Assembly: GCA_903813345.2 (NCBI GenBank)
Contig: CAIIXF020000001.1
Location: forward strand, 35,495,366 to 35,559,365
Length of the DNA stretch: 64,000 nucleotides
Direction: 5' to 3'
Source: Owenia fusiformis
Lineage: Eukaryota; Annelida; Polychaeta; Sabellida; Oweniidae
The position numbers were made by a program, and so were the translations under genes. Within the stretch, counting starts at the first letter, position 1; every line of letters starts with the position of its first letter. This document shows, one piece after another, positions 55,701 to 64,000 of this stretch. The notes below the pieces were generated by a model. It searched no databases and was not told where the DNA came from. It worked only from the letters and a program-made list of their open reading frames with translations.

Positions 55701-58700
55701 GTTATTCTATTGTATCTGTTTTTTATTAATTGTTATCTGGGAGTAATCACTAGATTTCATTTTGCTTTTTGTTTGGAAATTGCTTCCATTATAGGCTACA
55801 ATAAGGTTGAGAAGTTCTTGTACACTGAAATAACTATATTTTTTATTATTGCTAGTTGCTACAGGCCATCCAGCTGTCTCGCAATTTGTGTATTTGTCAC
55901 ACATTCAAGAAATTGAAGTCACACCCATTTTTTGGCATGACAGAATATGACACCCAGAAAATGCTGAAAAATGAAAGCCCAAAAAACTGACATAGCTCGT
56001 TCTGAATTTTCACAAGAATTGCGTGTCACACATTTACTTATGAAATATTGACTATTCCTTTATATTGAACAGACTATCAAACTATATAATATTTTCTTGA
56101 AGAGGAAGATTAGAAGAAAAATGTTTGAATTTTCTCTAAATCTGACAATGTAAACGTGAAATTAGGTTAGAAAACTGACTTCATACATGTTTTGGTGTCT
56201 AAGAGCTGGTATATCGGAATCATCAATTGTCATTAAAATCATCATTGCGTAATTGTGACAAGAAGATAAAGGATGAATAGAACAGTAGTAAAGTGTCAAG
56301 ATGTAAAATAATTTTAATGAGAAATCACCATAAACAAAAAGTGTAAACATTTTTTGAAATGGCCTCATGCTAAAGTGTTGGTTTTTATGTTTCACCATTA
56401 CATATATATTTGATTAGTTTTTAGGTTAGAGTGAACTACCCTACTTTATAACAACTGCACACCTCATAAATCTCTTAAATCAAATTAAACAATGTTGCAA
56501 TTTGTTAGTGGTGAAATGCAAAATAAGGAACAATATAATGCTAAATTGTCTTTCTTCAGACTTTTTCAATAATGCTTATTTGACTGTTTTCTTAAAATAT
56601 CTTTTTCAGTAATTAGACTGTTTTCTTGAAAGATTCTTATAATGCTTTTATTTACTGTTTTGTAGATGGGAGAAAGATGGCCAAGTGAGCAGAGAGGTAG
56701 GTATTTTTCAATAATTGTTTAGTCTTTCTTTATCAAATCATCTATTTTTCTGAATGTATCATATTGAATGAGATGGAAAGGGGAGAACAAGAGAATGCTG
56801 AAAAGTGCAAAATTAGATTTTACAATTATTAGAATATGACATATAAAAATACTAGAAATCTGCATTTAAAAACATGTTATATAGAGCCTCTATCTGCATG
56901 TAGATTCTTATTTGTTTGGTTTTAGTATACTGTTCTTATAAACAGGCAATGTTTTTAGCTTTTGAGTTTTCATGTACATCATCTTGTAAAGCTTTATGCT
57001 TTGTCTGTTTCAGTCTGCATTTCATAATGTTATCACATTTGCCTAGTCTAGACTACAGTTTCACCCTTGGTATGACAGCTAACGAAAATTGACCGGTACG
57101 GGTCAAAAGCTGGACCGGTACGGGTTAACGGTTTTATTTGAATTTAAAACAGCCATAACTTGCTCAATATTGACTTCCTCGTGTCTAATTTGAAATATAT
57201 GATGCCTTCCGATGCTTTTAAGTACCCCAAATTTTTACAGATTTTTAAACGGACCAAAACTCTCTAAATGCGCATTCATGCTCTTTTCTCTCGAGAACGA
57301 CTGTCTCATTTTCACGATAACTTTTATTTAGTACTTCTAACATATAAGATCTATTTTTCCCCATCAAGGTATGATGTAAATGACATGCTATTTACATCTT
57401 GTTAGTTTCAATGACGCGCGTTTGATTTTATAAAAAATGCCAAACTTTGTGACAAAGAATTTCCTCCTGCTTGCAGCGAGAAGACGGACCGGTTCGGGGC
57501 AATAGCATGAACATCATATATTGGTTACTTTCTTTGAATAGACATTGAATGGTATTTCTGGATAAGTGAATTGGTGTTTATCTGGGTAATCAAGGGATTA
57601 TAGTCACTCAAAGTTACTGAGCATCCACTTTTGAGACTTCAATTGTGTTGGTGATGTTACCCATATTTCAGTCAAATTCATGCTGAGCACAACATTTTGG
57701 TTTCAATATTATAATCTCTATACATGACCCTGGTGATGAAGAGTCAGAATCAGTCAAAAAACCTAAACCGGAAAACTGTGCTCATTGTGAAAACTAAAAG
57801 TGAAGCAACTTTTTTCCTGATATTTCTTACCACAAATGGCAACCACTTTGTTTTTCCCCCTTCAAATTAAACTGGCGGGAAATTCAAAAATTTGAAAAAA
57901 ATTGTAATCCTTAAATATATTTCAAAAATATGATTTTCTTTTTAATTCTTCATCGGTCTTAAGTTATTTCTTCTTTGTATGTCATACATGTTGCCATTGG
58001 TGTTTTTTTCTATGATAATGACTATTTTTTTGTTTGTTAAGATACTTATTCTGACTCTCAGCAGGGGGTTAATTATGCATCAAAATTCAGGAAAAAGTAA
58101 ATATACTTATTAAATATAACTAGGACAGTAATAAAAACCATATTTCACATACATTTGACTGAGGGACCAAAAGGGCATGTATCCAGACACATCCTTTAAA
58201 ATTGACATTTGGCCCATCCATTCCAATTTTCAGGTGATCAAATGGTAATTTTGAAATCCCTTTCTTAAAGTGTGATGAAAGGCTCACAGCTGTTCAACAA
58301 CCAAAAACTCGGATCCTAAGTATTGGCTGACTGACCTATTTAAATCGCTATTCCAGAACTTGACAATATGTATATGAATTTTCAGACAACAGGCTATAAC
58401 TATACAATTACATATAAATGCCCAAATGATAAGTTATATTATAGTCCCTTGTCTACATTTCTAACTATTGTATTACACAGTTATGGCTAAAGGCTGGGGA
58501 GCAAGGCTTACTGGGAGTTAACACACCTGCAGAAATTGGAGGCATAGGAGGAGACTTCATAGATTCTATGATAGTTCTGGAGGAACAGTAAGTTAGAATT
58601 ACCTTGTCAAAAATTCAAGTACATGTATTTTATGATTGAAGTACTTGTTCAGTGTGAATATATTCATTCAAAAATTTGAGTTTCCTGACACATGTTGAAA

Positions 58701-61681
58701 ACATTTATTCAATCTTTATTTACTTAATTACTCCATCCTTTATGTATTTTTATAAATTCAACACCAGCTCAATCACTTTGTTGTACTCTTATATTATATA
58801 TTCTTTTCAGTCATCTCCATCCTTCATGCTCTTTTTTCATATGTGACATTTCATCTTTCAGATGCTACAGTAACTGCTCAGGGCCAGGGTTCATCCTCCA
58901 CTCAGATGTTGTCATGCCCTATCTCAGACACTTTGGTACCAAGGAACAATTGGAGAAGTACATACCTGATATGGTGGCAGGCAAGAAGATTGGTGCTATA
59001 GCCATGACTGAGCCTGGAGCTGGCAGGTATGTTACAAACCTCCGTGTCAGTGGTGTAAAATGTGCCATAGGCTTTAGTGTATTCTTTGATGTGTAACTGC
59101 TCTTTAGGGAACATATTGCTACAAAACAGTAACAGTTGAGTAAGGACCCTGTTATGCAGGCCAGGATTTTTCAAGTGGGGGTCTACTTTTTGAAATTTTT
59201 CATGCAAATTTTTGCACGCACATTTTAGAACAACTTCTCTTTTCGTTTCAAATATATCATGCTTTGATTTTGCCTCTAAACATGTATTAATAGGAGTTGC
59301 AATTGTGTTCTATTCCAGTGACCTGCAAGGTATCCGCACAAACGCAGTGAAAGATGGGGATGACTGGATACTTAATGGTAGTAAGGTGTTTATCACCAAT
59401 GGCTTCATGTCTGATGTTGTCATTGTCGTGGCAGTCACTAACACTGAGGCCAAGTCTAAGGCACATGGTATTAGTCTATTCCTGGTTGATGCTGGCACAC
59501 CTGGCTTCAAGAAAGGAAAGAAGTTGGAGAAGATTGGTCTTAAGGCTCAGGTAATTAATTATAACTTCTTGCATATACTGTCAGGTGATTAAAATCTGAG
59601 AGATATGGCGGATAAGTTGAAATGATTGAAATTGTATCATTTAAAATGTTGAAAGGTCCCATCCAAAGTATGAAAATGTGTTTTATCATTAGCACTCTGC
59701 TTGAGAGGGGATTTCAAGATGTCTGCTGAATTCAAATACACATTATCGATTCTTGGTCCAAATTTTATTGACTGATGCCTTATGGGCGTAGGACCTGTAC
59801 TCAAGAATTTCTAACATCATGTTTACTATATTTGCACATAGCCATCTTTAGATAGATGGCTATGCAAAACTCGGTATTCCCAGCCCATGTTAAAGGTCTT
59901 TTTCAGAAATGTTAGAAATCGTGGGAACACTTACACTACTTCAATCGATGTATAACATCATAAAATATCGTTGTAATAATGGTAGAACGCTAACTGGAGT
60001 CGGGAGACAGTGTAGTTGACGAAAAATGTTGAAGAGATGATAATTTTCAAGATGGCTTTGGGAAGTTGGGTAATGCGCATGCACTTCCATGCCATGAGAT
60101 TTCCGCTTCCGGTTACACGCATGCGTATTGGCAAGACTTCCTGGTCAGACGACATGGAAAATAACAAGTTCCAAATACATTTTTCGTCAATTACACTGTC
60201 TCCCAACTCCAGTTAGCGTTCTACGATTATTACAATGATACTTTATGATGTTATACATCGATTGAAGTAGTGTAAGTGTTCCCACGATTTCTAACATTTC
60301 TGAAAAAGACCTTTAACATGGGCTAGGAATATTGAGTTTTGCAAAGCTATCTCTCAGGAGATAGCTTTGTGTAAACTAAGTAACATCATGTCACATCATA
60401 GATGTACATTTTAAGTAGAGCTGGCATCAAATGTCGGAATGGTCGATTGTCAGTCGAATGCTCTCTGCGACACCCATGTTGACACAACGCCTCTTGATCG
60501 ACAGTCGGAACTCACAACATAATAAGCTATTTCCCTTTGAATTAAAATCTTTGTTACTACCTGCTGTATGGTGTATTTAAGTGAAGTTTTACCGCCTACA
60601 TTTTCAAATTTTCTTTTTTGTTTTGATCGACTTCCTGCTCTCGAATTAGGTCTCGGGGGCCCTCGAGATTTACCCTTGAGATTTATTTTCAATGGCTGCC
60701 CGGAAATAACAACAGAAATCGTAGTTTTATGTATATTGATTGCTTTTTCGTCAAAGTCTGATACTTGAACATGGTTTACCTGTAAGGTAAATATAAAACA
60801 TACAACTGAGGATGACTATTGTGCATCATATTGCTAATTACAAGCCTAGAAAATCTAAAATTCAGACAGATTTTCTTCAAATTTTTTTTCATTTTTCGAA
60901 TATCATTGGATCCGACAATGTCGATATCGTTGTCGATCGAGAGCTCCGACATGTCGACATTAAAATCCTATTCGATGCCAGCTCTAATTTTAAGAAAAGG
61001 AGACAATGTTACTGCCTGCCTGATTAAATCTTATGAAATATTCACAATGACAATTGATTTAATAAAATATGTTTTGTTTGCTGGGGTTTGCTTCTCTGGG
61101 GAGTTGCTTTTCTTTTTTGTGTTATCCTAGCTTGATTTTTCAAAATGAATCTTTTAAGTTAGTTAGAAACAGTCTTTGCTCAAAATAAGTAAGTTAAACA
61201 TGCTTTATATTACAGGATACATCAGAGTTGTTCTTTGAAGATGTGCGTCTTGGCCCAGAGAGTGTGCTTGGAGAGATTAACAAGGGTTTCTACTACCTTA
61301 TGATGGAGCTCCCTCAGGAGAGACTAATGGCAGCATCTATTGGCCAGGCAGCTTGTGAATGGATGTTTGAAGAAACAAGAGCTTATATCAAACAGCGTAA
61401 AGCTTTTGGCAAGACTATTGCTGACTTACAGGTAACTTGATCCGTGAAATATGTTGCATTTTGTCAGTCTCTCATCTGGTCAAAAAATTGAACAATGCAA
61501 ATGAATTGAAAATGATTATATATAATACTTTTAAGGGGAATCATTTTCTTCAGGTTACCCAACATAAGATGGCAGAGATGAAGACTGAGATATGTATTGG
61601 ACGAGCATTTATTGACCAATGTTATGAACTCCACAGTGTCAAGAAACTGGACTCGTATACTGCCTCTATGGCTAAATATTG
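40736..61681 (+). CDS. ACADL: Long-chain acyl-CoA dehydrogenase, mitochondrial, exons 1-8 (3' end off window)
   Basis: Exons: 40736-40857, 44845-45012, 56666-56696, 58481-58587, 58862-59026, 59319-59550, 61216-61431 and 61554-61681. Phases agree throughout and the total gives 389 codons plus two bases. ACADL oxidises long-chain acyl-CoA to the 2-enoyl-CoA with FAD, passing electrons to ETF in the mitochondrial matrix. Exon 1 is Arg/Lys-rich without acidic clusters (MQTVKKLFGPKNSPLAESLR), fitting a transit peptide. MDIGTRRI and FRENVRRFF open the mature domain. The family signature AMTEPGAGSDLQG spans residues 190-202 across an exon junction. MELPQERL includes Glu310, the expected catalytic base of the LCAD/IVD type. 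YIKQRKAFGK follows. About 60 C-terminal residues (the DCVQLHGGWGY region) are missing and I found no exon for them up to 64000. Exon 1 is the least certain assignment. Confidence 0.93.
41570..43950. mobile_element. 2.4-kb transposon with ~270-bp terminal inverted repeats and TA flanks
   Basis: Left arm 41570-41838 and right arm 43680-43950 are nearly identical in inverted orientation, from CACTCTGTTAAGCATGATAA, through GAATGGGACCCTTACAT and GTGTAACTACGG. TA sits outside both ends (41568-41569, 43951-43952). The interior has no recognised transposase. It includes fragments (43258-43348) of a repeat also found at 50988-51078. Confidence 0.85.
43258..43348 (-). repeat. Fragment of a dispersed, formerly coding repeat (copy 1)
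   Basis: GACATTTTCTGTCACGCAAA, then AACTGGTGTGACTTCAAATTC and GGGACAGTTGACAGGCCTG, is about 97% identical to 50988-51078. A diverged copy is near 55866-55970. On the minus strand the frame reads RPVNCPAICVFVTHL-like in the 51 kb copy. It probably derives from a transposon protein; I cannot name it. Confidence 0.65.
46000..48360. other. Unassigned sequence inside the 8.46-kb element
   Basis: No exon, transposase or long repeat was recognised. A G-run lies at 46326-46344. The stretch 47700-48012 is a diverged copy of the 3' module of the COPA-intron repeat (TCCCTAAGAACTTCGTTCGG then TGGGATAAAA). Short ORFs here have no splice context. Confidence 0.5.
48370..49255. repeat. Tandem repeat with conserved core GTGTTCTAGTGAAAGAAGA
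   Basis: Cores start near 48370, 48512, 49059, 49118, 49167 and 49228, progressively diverged. Units of about 55-75 bp also share CCCTAAGGGCC or TTTAGGGCC. The second and third cores are pushed apart by the insertion at 48554-49044; removing it restores spacing near the unit length. Confidence 0.7.
48554..49044. mobile_element. 491-bp Harbinger-like MITE built from palindromic heptads
   Basis: Termini AGCCCGGTATACACCAATGG and its inverse CCATTGGTGTATACCGGGCT. TTA flanks both ends (48551-48553, 49045-49047); a 3-bp TTA/TAA duplication is typical of PIF/Harbinger. The interior is an array of TGGGACTTCATGGGAC-like and GGGGCAAAATCCCA-like units, written CCCAT on the left and ATGGG on the right, so the whole folds back. 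A third terminus copy lies at 48721-48745. Several overlapping frames are open only because of the repeat. Confidence 0.8.
49473..50518 (-). mobile_element. 1046-bp mariner element, decayed, with proven empty site
   Basis: Termini CAGGGTGTTCCATATGTTTC, perfectly inverted at the right end for at least 20 bp and well matched for about 80 more. TA at 49471-49472 and 50519-50520. In the paralogous repeat at 57062-57425 the same place reads GAATTTAAAACAG with one TA (57145-57146). A transposase remnant lies on the minus strand. Confidence 0.92.
49726..49947 (-). pseudogene. Mariner transposase N-terminal remnant
   Basis: The frame reads VYEWYKRFKSGKE-type sequence followed by GHPRTVRALTN, the second helix-turn-helix and linker of mariner transposases (WYKRFKSGR, SGRPST in the family). 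No catalytic DD34D part is open, and the element is only 1.05 kb with stops. It is dead. Confidence 0.75.
50803..51080 (-). repeat. Fragment of a dispersed, formerly coding repeat (copy 2)
   Basis: Segment 50988-51078 matches 43258-43348. The upstream part (GGTACGAAAAATGTCAAAC) also occurs near 43240. On the minus strand an open frame reads CRPVNCPAICVFVTHLLKN. It abuts the mariner-bearing repeat on the left. Confidence 0.6.
51271..52311 (-). mobile_element. 1041-bp hAT element with perfect 8-bp target duplication
   Basis: Termini CAGGGTTC and GAACCCTG. TGGTGTAT flanks both sides (51263-51270, 52312-52319), the 8-bp duplication expected for hAT. Subterminal parts share GACTGCCA/TGGCAGTC motifs repeated several times on both sides. 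A Cys-containing coding remnant is inside on the minus strand. Confidence 0.92.
51427..51630 (-). pseudogene. Zinc-finger-like N-terminal remnant inside the hAT element
   Basis: The frame reads WAFQQAWVTKFSCVIENPQQ, then FCKTCEI and an acidic Asp/Ser tail. An aromatic-W-x-x-x-x stretch followed by C-x-x-C is typical of BED/TTF-type zinc fingers at the start of hAT proteins. There is no dimerisation or catalytic region in the element, so it is a non-autonomous derivative keeping one exon. Confidence 0.5.
52321..52860. mobile_element. 540-bp full-length palindrome MITE with CAC ends and 5-bp duplication
   Basis: Starts CACTGGTGATCCACTCGATT and ends with its inverse. The two halves pair over nearly the whole length (ACGCTGGTTACCAAAACG; GTAAATCGACGATTCTGTTG). 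GTATG flanks both sides (52316-52320, 52861-52865). It begins one base after the hAT element's target duplication. Confidence 0.88.
54094..54167 (-). repeat. tRNA-derived remnant (probable SINE head)
   Basis: On the minus strand GGGCGATAGCTCAGTCAGTA, then GGGCGTCAGACTTCTAACC, resembles a tRNA 5' half with an A box. GCCAGATTTGAATCCTG is a B box with two changes. The anticodon loop would read CTTCTAA (TCT, Arg), but the anticodon stem does not pair and extra bases are present. It is not a functional tRNA. It lies just right of the 8.46-kb element. Confidence 0.55.
54480..55440. repeat. Imperfect tandem repeat, three copies
   Basis: The segment CCCCTATGACTCCTGGTTCA, AAAGCTCGCCTATTTTCAAA and ATGGCNNCCATTTTTGTCTC starts near 54745, 55082 and (diverged) 55337. 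CATTGATTTGTCCATCTGTC starts near 54974 and 55228. The period is about 340 then 255 bp. The stretch 54395-54480 at its left contains the inverted GTGGGATAA module shared with the COPA-intron repeats. Confidence 0.7.
55441..56665. other. ACADL intron 2, 3' part
   Basis: It includes a diverged copy (about 55866-55970) of the formerly coding repeat at 50988-51078, with the frame CYRPSSCLAICVFVTHS on the plus strand. Otherwise it is AT-rich with nothing recognised, up to the exon 3 acceptor at 56661-56665. Confidence 0.45.
57062..57425. repeat. Dispersed repeat, uninterrupted copy (empty site for the mariner)
   Basis: CACCCTTGGTATGACAGCTA, GACCGGTACGGG twice, TTATTTGAATTTAAAACAG across the empty site, then TTGACTTCCTCGTGTCTAAT and CAATGACGCGCGTTT. 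More than 95% identical to the two halves of 49387-50797. Another GACCGGTTCGGGG follows near 57485. Confidence 0.85.
59831..60374. mobile_element. 544-bp foldback with its own small hairpin at each end, ACADL intron 6
   Basis: The arms pair from TTTGCACATAGC to about 60035 (GGGAACACTTACACTACTTC; TCGATGTATAACATCAT; CTAACTGGAGT). At the left tip CATAGCCATCT and AGATGGCTATG form a hairpin; at the right tip AAAGCTATCTC and GAGATAGCTTT form another. The centre is rich in GCATGCG. No coding capacity. Confidence 0.8.
60416..60986. mobile_element. 571-bp non-autonomous hAT element with perfect 8-bp duplication
   Basis: Termini TAGAGCTGGCATCAAAT and, inverted, TAGAGCTGGCATCGAAT. ATTTTAAG flanks both sides (60408-60415, 60987-60994). 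TAGAGCTGGCA is a common hAT terminus. Subterminal GTCGGA and CGATCGAC motifs recur. Open frames on both strands are short and unassigned. It lies 41 bp from the foldback at 59831-60374. Confidence 0.92.
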
Positions 61682-63426
61682 GTAAGGCAATAATTTTGAT
61701 ACACTGTGATTTTTCATCATTAAAGCCATATTTAATTTGTCGTTCAGTGACGAAATGAGCAATATTTCCTTGAAAATATACTCTAAGGGGGTCCTCTTAT
61801 TTCACAATAGATCGAAGATAAGTACAGAATAATTTGTAATTAAGGTGGTTGTATACTCGGAGGCTTAAATATAACTTTACAATAAAATGTATATAATTTT
61901 TAATTAACCAATGACTCTGACATGGTTATGCTTCATAATCAAACAAAAAAAGCTGATATCAACGACTTGTTTTATATTATTTAAATCTAAAAACATTCTG
62001 ATTCCCATGTTAGGGAATAGGAGGGTAGGGGGATTAAGAGAATGTATTATCTCCAAATTTGAATGACAGGTTTTAACTTTTTGCACACTGGAAAGTTTGA
62101 AATAAAATTGATTTAGGAAATACAAATCACATAACCGACTTCATTTTTTAAATTATTGCTCTTTGAAAAAAATACAATTTTTCATTTTGCTAATTATGAA
62201 CAAAAGTGCATCAAAATTGCATTACAATGTCATAATTGGGCAAAATGCATTAGATCCATCAAAATTATGTATCTATTTGAAGGAAACTCATTATTCATAT
62301 TTAAACTGGTTTAAAGATGGCAGCTGAGTATAAAGATTTAATTGTGTATTTGCTACTCAGAAATACTTGAACTTAACCAGCTAAGGTGAGTGCTTGTTTG
62401 GCCTTTTCACATTATGTGGGCTCCAAGTGTGATGTCATGTAAGCCCTAAAAATCTGAATTGCCATTTATTTAAGAATCATTTCCAAAGTTGGGTTTATTG
62501 TGCAGACCTGCAGAGGTTTTACAAAACATGTTCAATTGGGCTGAATGTCATCTGGGGGGACACACTCTTATGATGAATGATGTGTGTTCATTTGCCCCCA
62601 GAAACTGAAATAACTCAATATTAAGAAATTTGTCCCCATTATATATATTTAGATACTCCATAATGAACAGATTTGTACATGAGATAACCATAAAATGATA
62701 CCAAATTTATTAAATAAAAAACAAACAGTTCATGGAACTTCGACTAAAATTTGATAGAAATGCAAATTGGTCAACTAATTTTGTATGTATAAAATCAGAC
62801 AACATTTTAATATAGGGCCTAGTTTATATAGATAATTTGATTACCTCATACATAATGTAACCAATTTCTCTGATACACCATCATATTACATGGTTATATT
62901 TGACATTTTGAAAATGTTGTATATCAAAGCTGGGTGACATATATATAGAGCTTTACTAACATGTTTTAGCCTCTGGCAAAATTCTTAATTGATCTCACAC
63001 TCATAATTACGATTGAAGTTAAAGTTCACTGCTGGAGGAGCTACTAATTACAGTACAACCACAGCAACTTATATTTTTGAGTACATATTTCTCCATTATT
63101 ACTCTTGAGTCTACATTATATTAGCTAGACTGAAATTTTTCACAATGTTAAAAGGGCAATACATGTACTTGTGATCCTGAATTACCTCAGGGATGTAACA
63201 TTTATAATAACTGGTGCCTTACACCATCAACATTCTTAGATATATTATACTTCTTCTTTTCTGCTAATATTAAAGATGTAGCAAAAATAGCTCAAATGAC
63301 TAGATATCAAGATTGCAAGCAATCTTACGGAGGCTCCAAAGGTCAGCCGAAGGTTAAATCTTAAATCTAAGGTCATATATGAACTCTAGGCAACTTGTAG
63401 ACGATTTATAAACAAATATTTGTTTA
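61682..63426. other. ACADL intron 8, 5' part
   Basis: No exon was found for the missing C-terminus (I looked for the DCVQLHGGWGYMWEYP region on the plus strand). The sequence is AT-rich with no clear repeat structure apart from AGGTCA-like motifs near its end. Confidence 0.5.
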
Positions 63427-63970
63427 AGGAAGGAAGTTGAAATTTGACCTTTTTTCAGTTTTTGTACTCTAATATCTCAAAACTGGTGCAAAATTTTGAG
63501 ATAGTCAATTGCTAATATGTGCAGAACCTCTAGAGGAATAAATATCCTGAATTTCATACATAAATATTGATTTGTAGTCTCACATTTTGAGAAACTTAGA
63601 AAACACAGTTTGTGATTTAGCTTGATGACCTTGACCTCAAAGGTCAAAAGTAAGGTCAGATTTGAACTCCTGAGAATTTTTAGATGGTGTTCAAAAAAAA
63701 TTGGTTAAATTGAAGTAAGTTGAAATTTGGTGTTGAAAAATTGAAATTTGGTGTTGAAAAATTTCGAAATTTGACTTTTTTCAGTTTTTGAGCTGTTATA
63801 TCTCATTACTGGTGAATAATCTTAATAAATAGTCAACTGCTAATATATGTTTAGTACCTCTAGAGGAATATATATCCTGACTTTCAACCTAAAATATTAA
63901 TTTGTAGTGTCCAATTTTGAGAAACTTATATAGCACAGTTTGTGACATAATTTGATGACCTTGACCTTGA
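63427..63970. repeat. Two tandem ~325-bp units containing AGGTCA half-sites
   Basis: TTTTTTCAGTTTTTG, TACCTCTAGAGGAATA-like, TTTGAGAAACTTA and TTGATGACCTTGACCT appear in the same order near 63450-63640 and 63775-63970. The first unit has TGACCTTGACCTCAAAGGTC followed by AAAAGTAAGGTCA. The third copy may start beyond the window. Confidence 0.65.
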
Positions 63971-64000
63971 AAATTTTACTTTCCAGAGCTCAATATGTCT

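Noticed and set aside
61682..64000. Last ACADL exon
   Set aside because: I looked for the expected DCVQLHGGWGY region with splice sites and found none, so the gene is reported as running off the window.

Overview
This window is intron-rich animal nuclear DNA: AT-rich, with short conserved exons, GT-AG introns and dense small inverted-repeat transposons. The proteins are clear bilaterian orthologues and the repeat load suggests a marine invertebrate (lophotrochozoan or ambulacrarian). I cannot fix the phylum from the sequence.

Five genes are supported. (1) The 3' part of MTAP (methylthioadenosine phosphorylase), + strand, 731-6187, five exons, with its 5' exons off the left edge. (2) An intronless 680-codon SOX gene of the SOX30/SoxH type, + strand, 1738-3780, lying whole inside an MTAP intron. 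(3) The complete coatomer alpha gene COPA, - strand, 28149 down to 8351, 23 coding exons whose lengths sum to exactly 1228 codons; an extra in-frame cassette exon at 20164-20232 may add a second copy of a linker. (4) A complete DGCR6-like gene, + strand, 28963-39203, four exons, 208 residues, head-to-head with COPA. (5) ACADL (long-chain acyl-CoA dehydrogenase), + strand, 40736-61681, eight exons including a transit-peptide exon, with its last exon(s) beyond the window. MTAP converges on COPA, COPA diverges from DGCR6, and ACADL follows DGCR6 in tandem. These are unrelated housekeeping genes (methionine salvage, COPI traffic, mitochondrial beta-oxidation) plus one developmental or sex-related regulator.

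Almost everything else is transposon sediment in the introns. DGCR6 intron 1 holds a decayed piggyBac element between TTAA sites (30618-37254) with a 42-43 bp-period array of palindromes at its left end. COPA intron 1 is a stack of foldback elements. ACADL intron 2 holds an 8.46 kb inverted-repeat element (45568-54026) containing a mariner, a hAT element, a 5-bp-duplication palindrome, a Harbinger-like palindromic MITE and a tandem repeat. Several insertions can be proved inside the window, because a paralogous copy or the opposite arm retains the empty site, or because perfect 8-, 5-, 3- or 2-bp target duplications flank them.

There is no CRISPR array, operon, rRNA or convincing intact tRNA. 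The most interesting biology is the SOX30-in-MTAP nesting, the duplicated COPA linker exon, the palindrome array of the piggyBac element, and two elements with CAC termini and 5-bp duplications, a combination known from Transib/RAG-type transposons.
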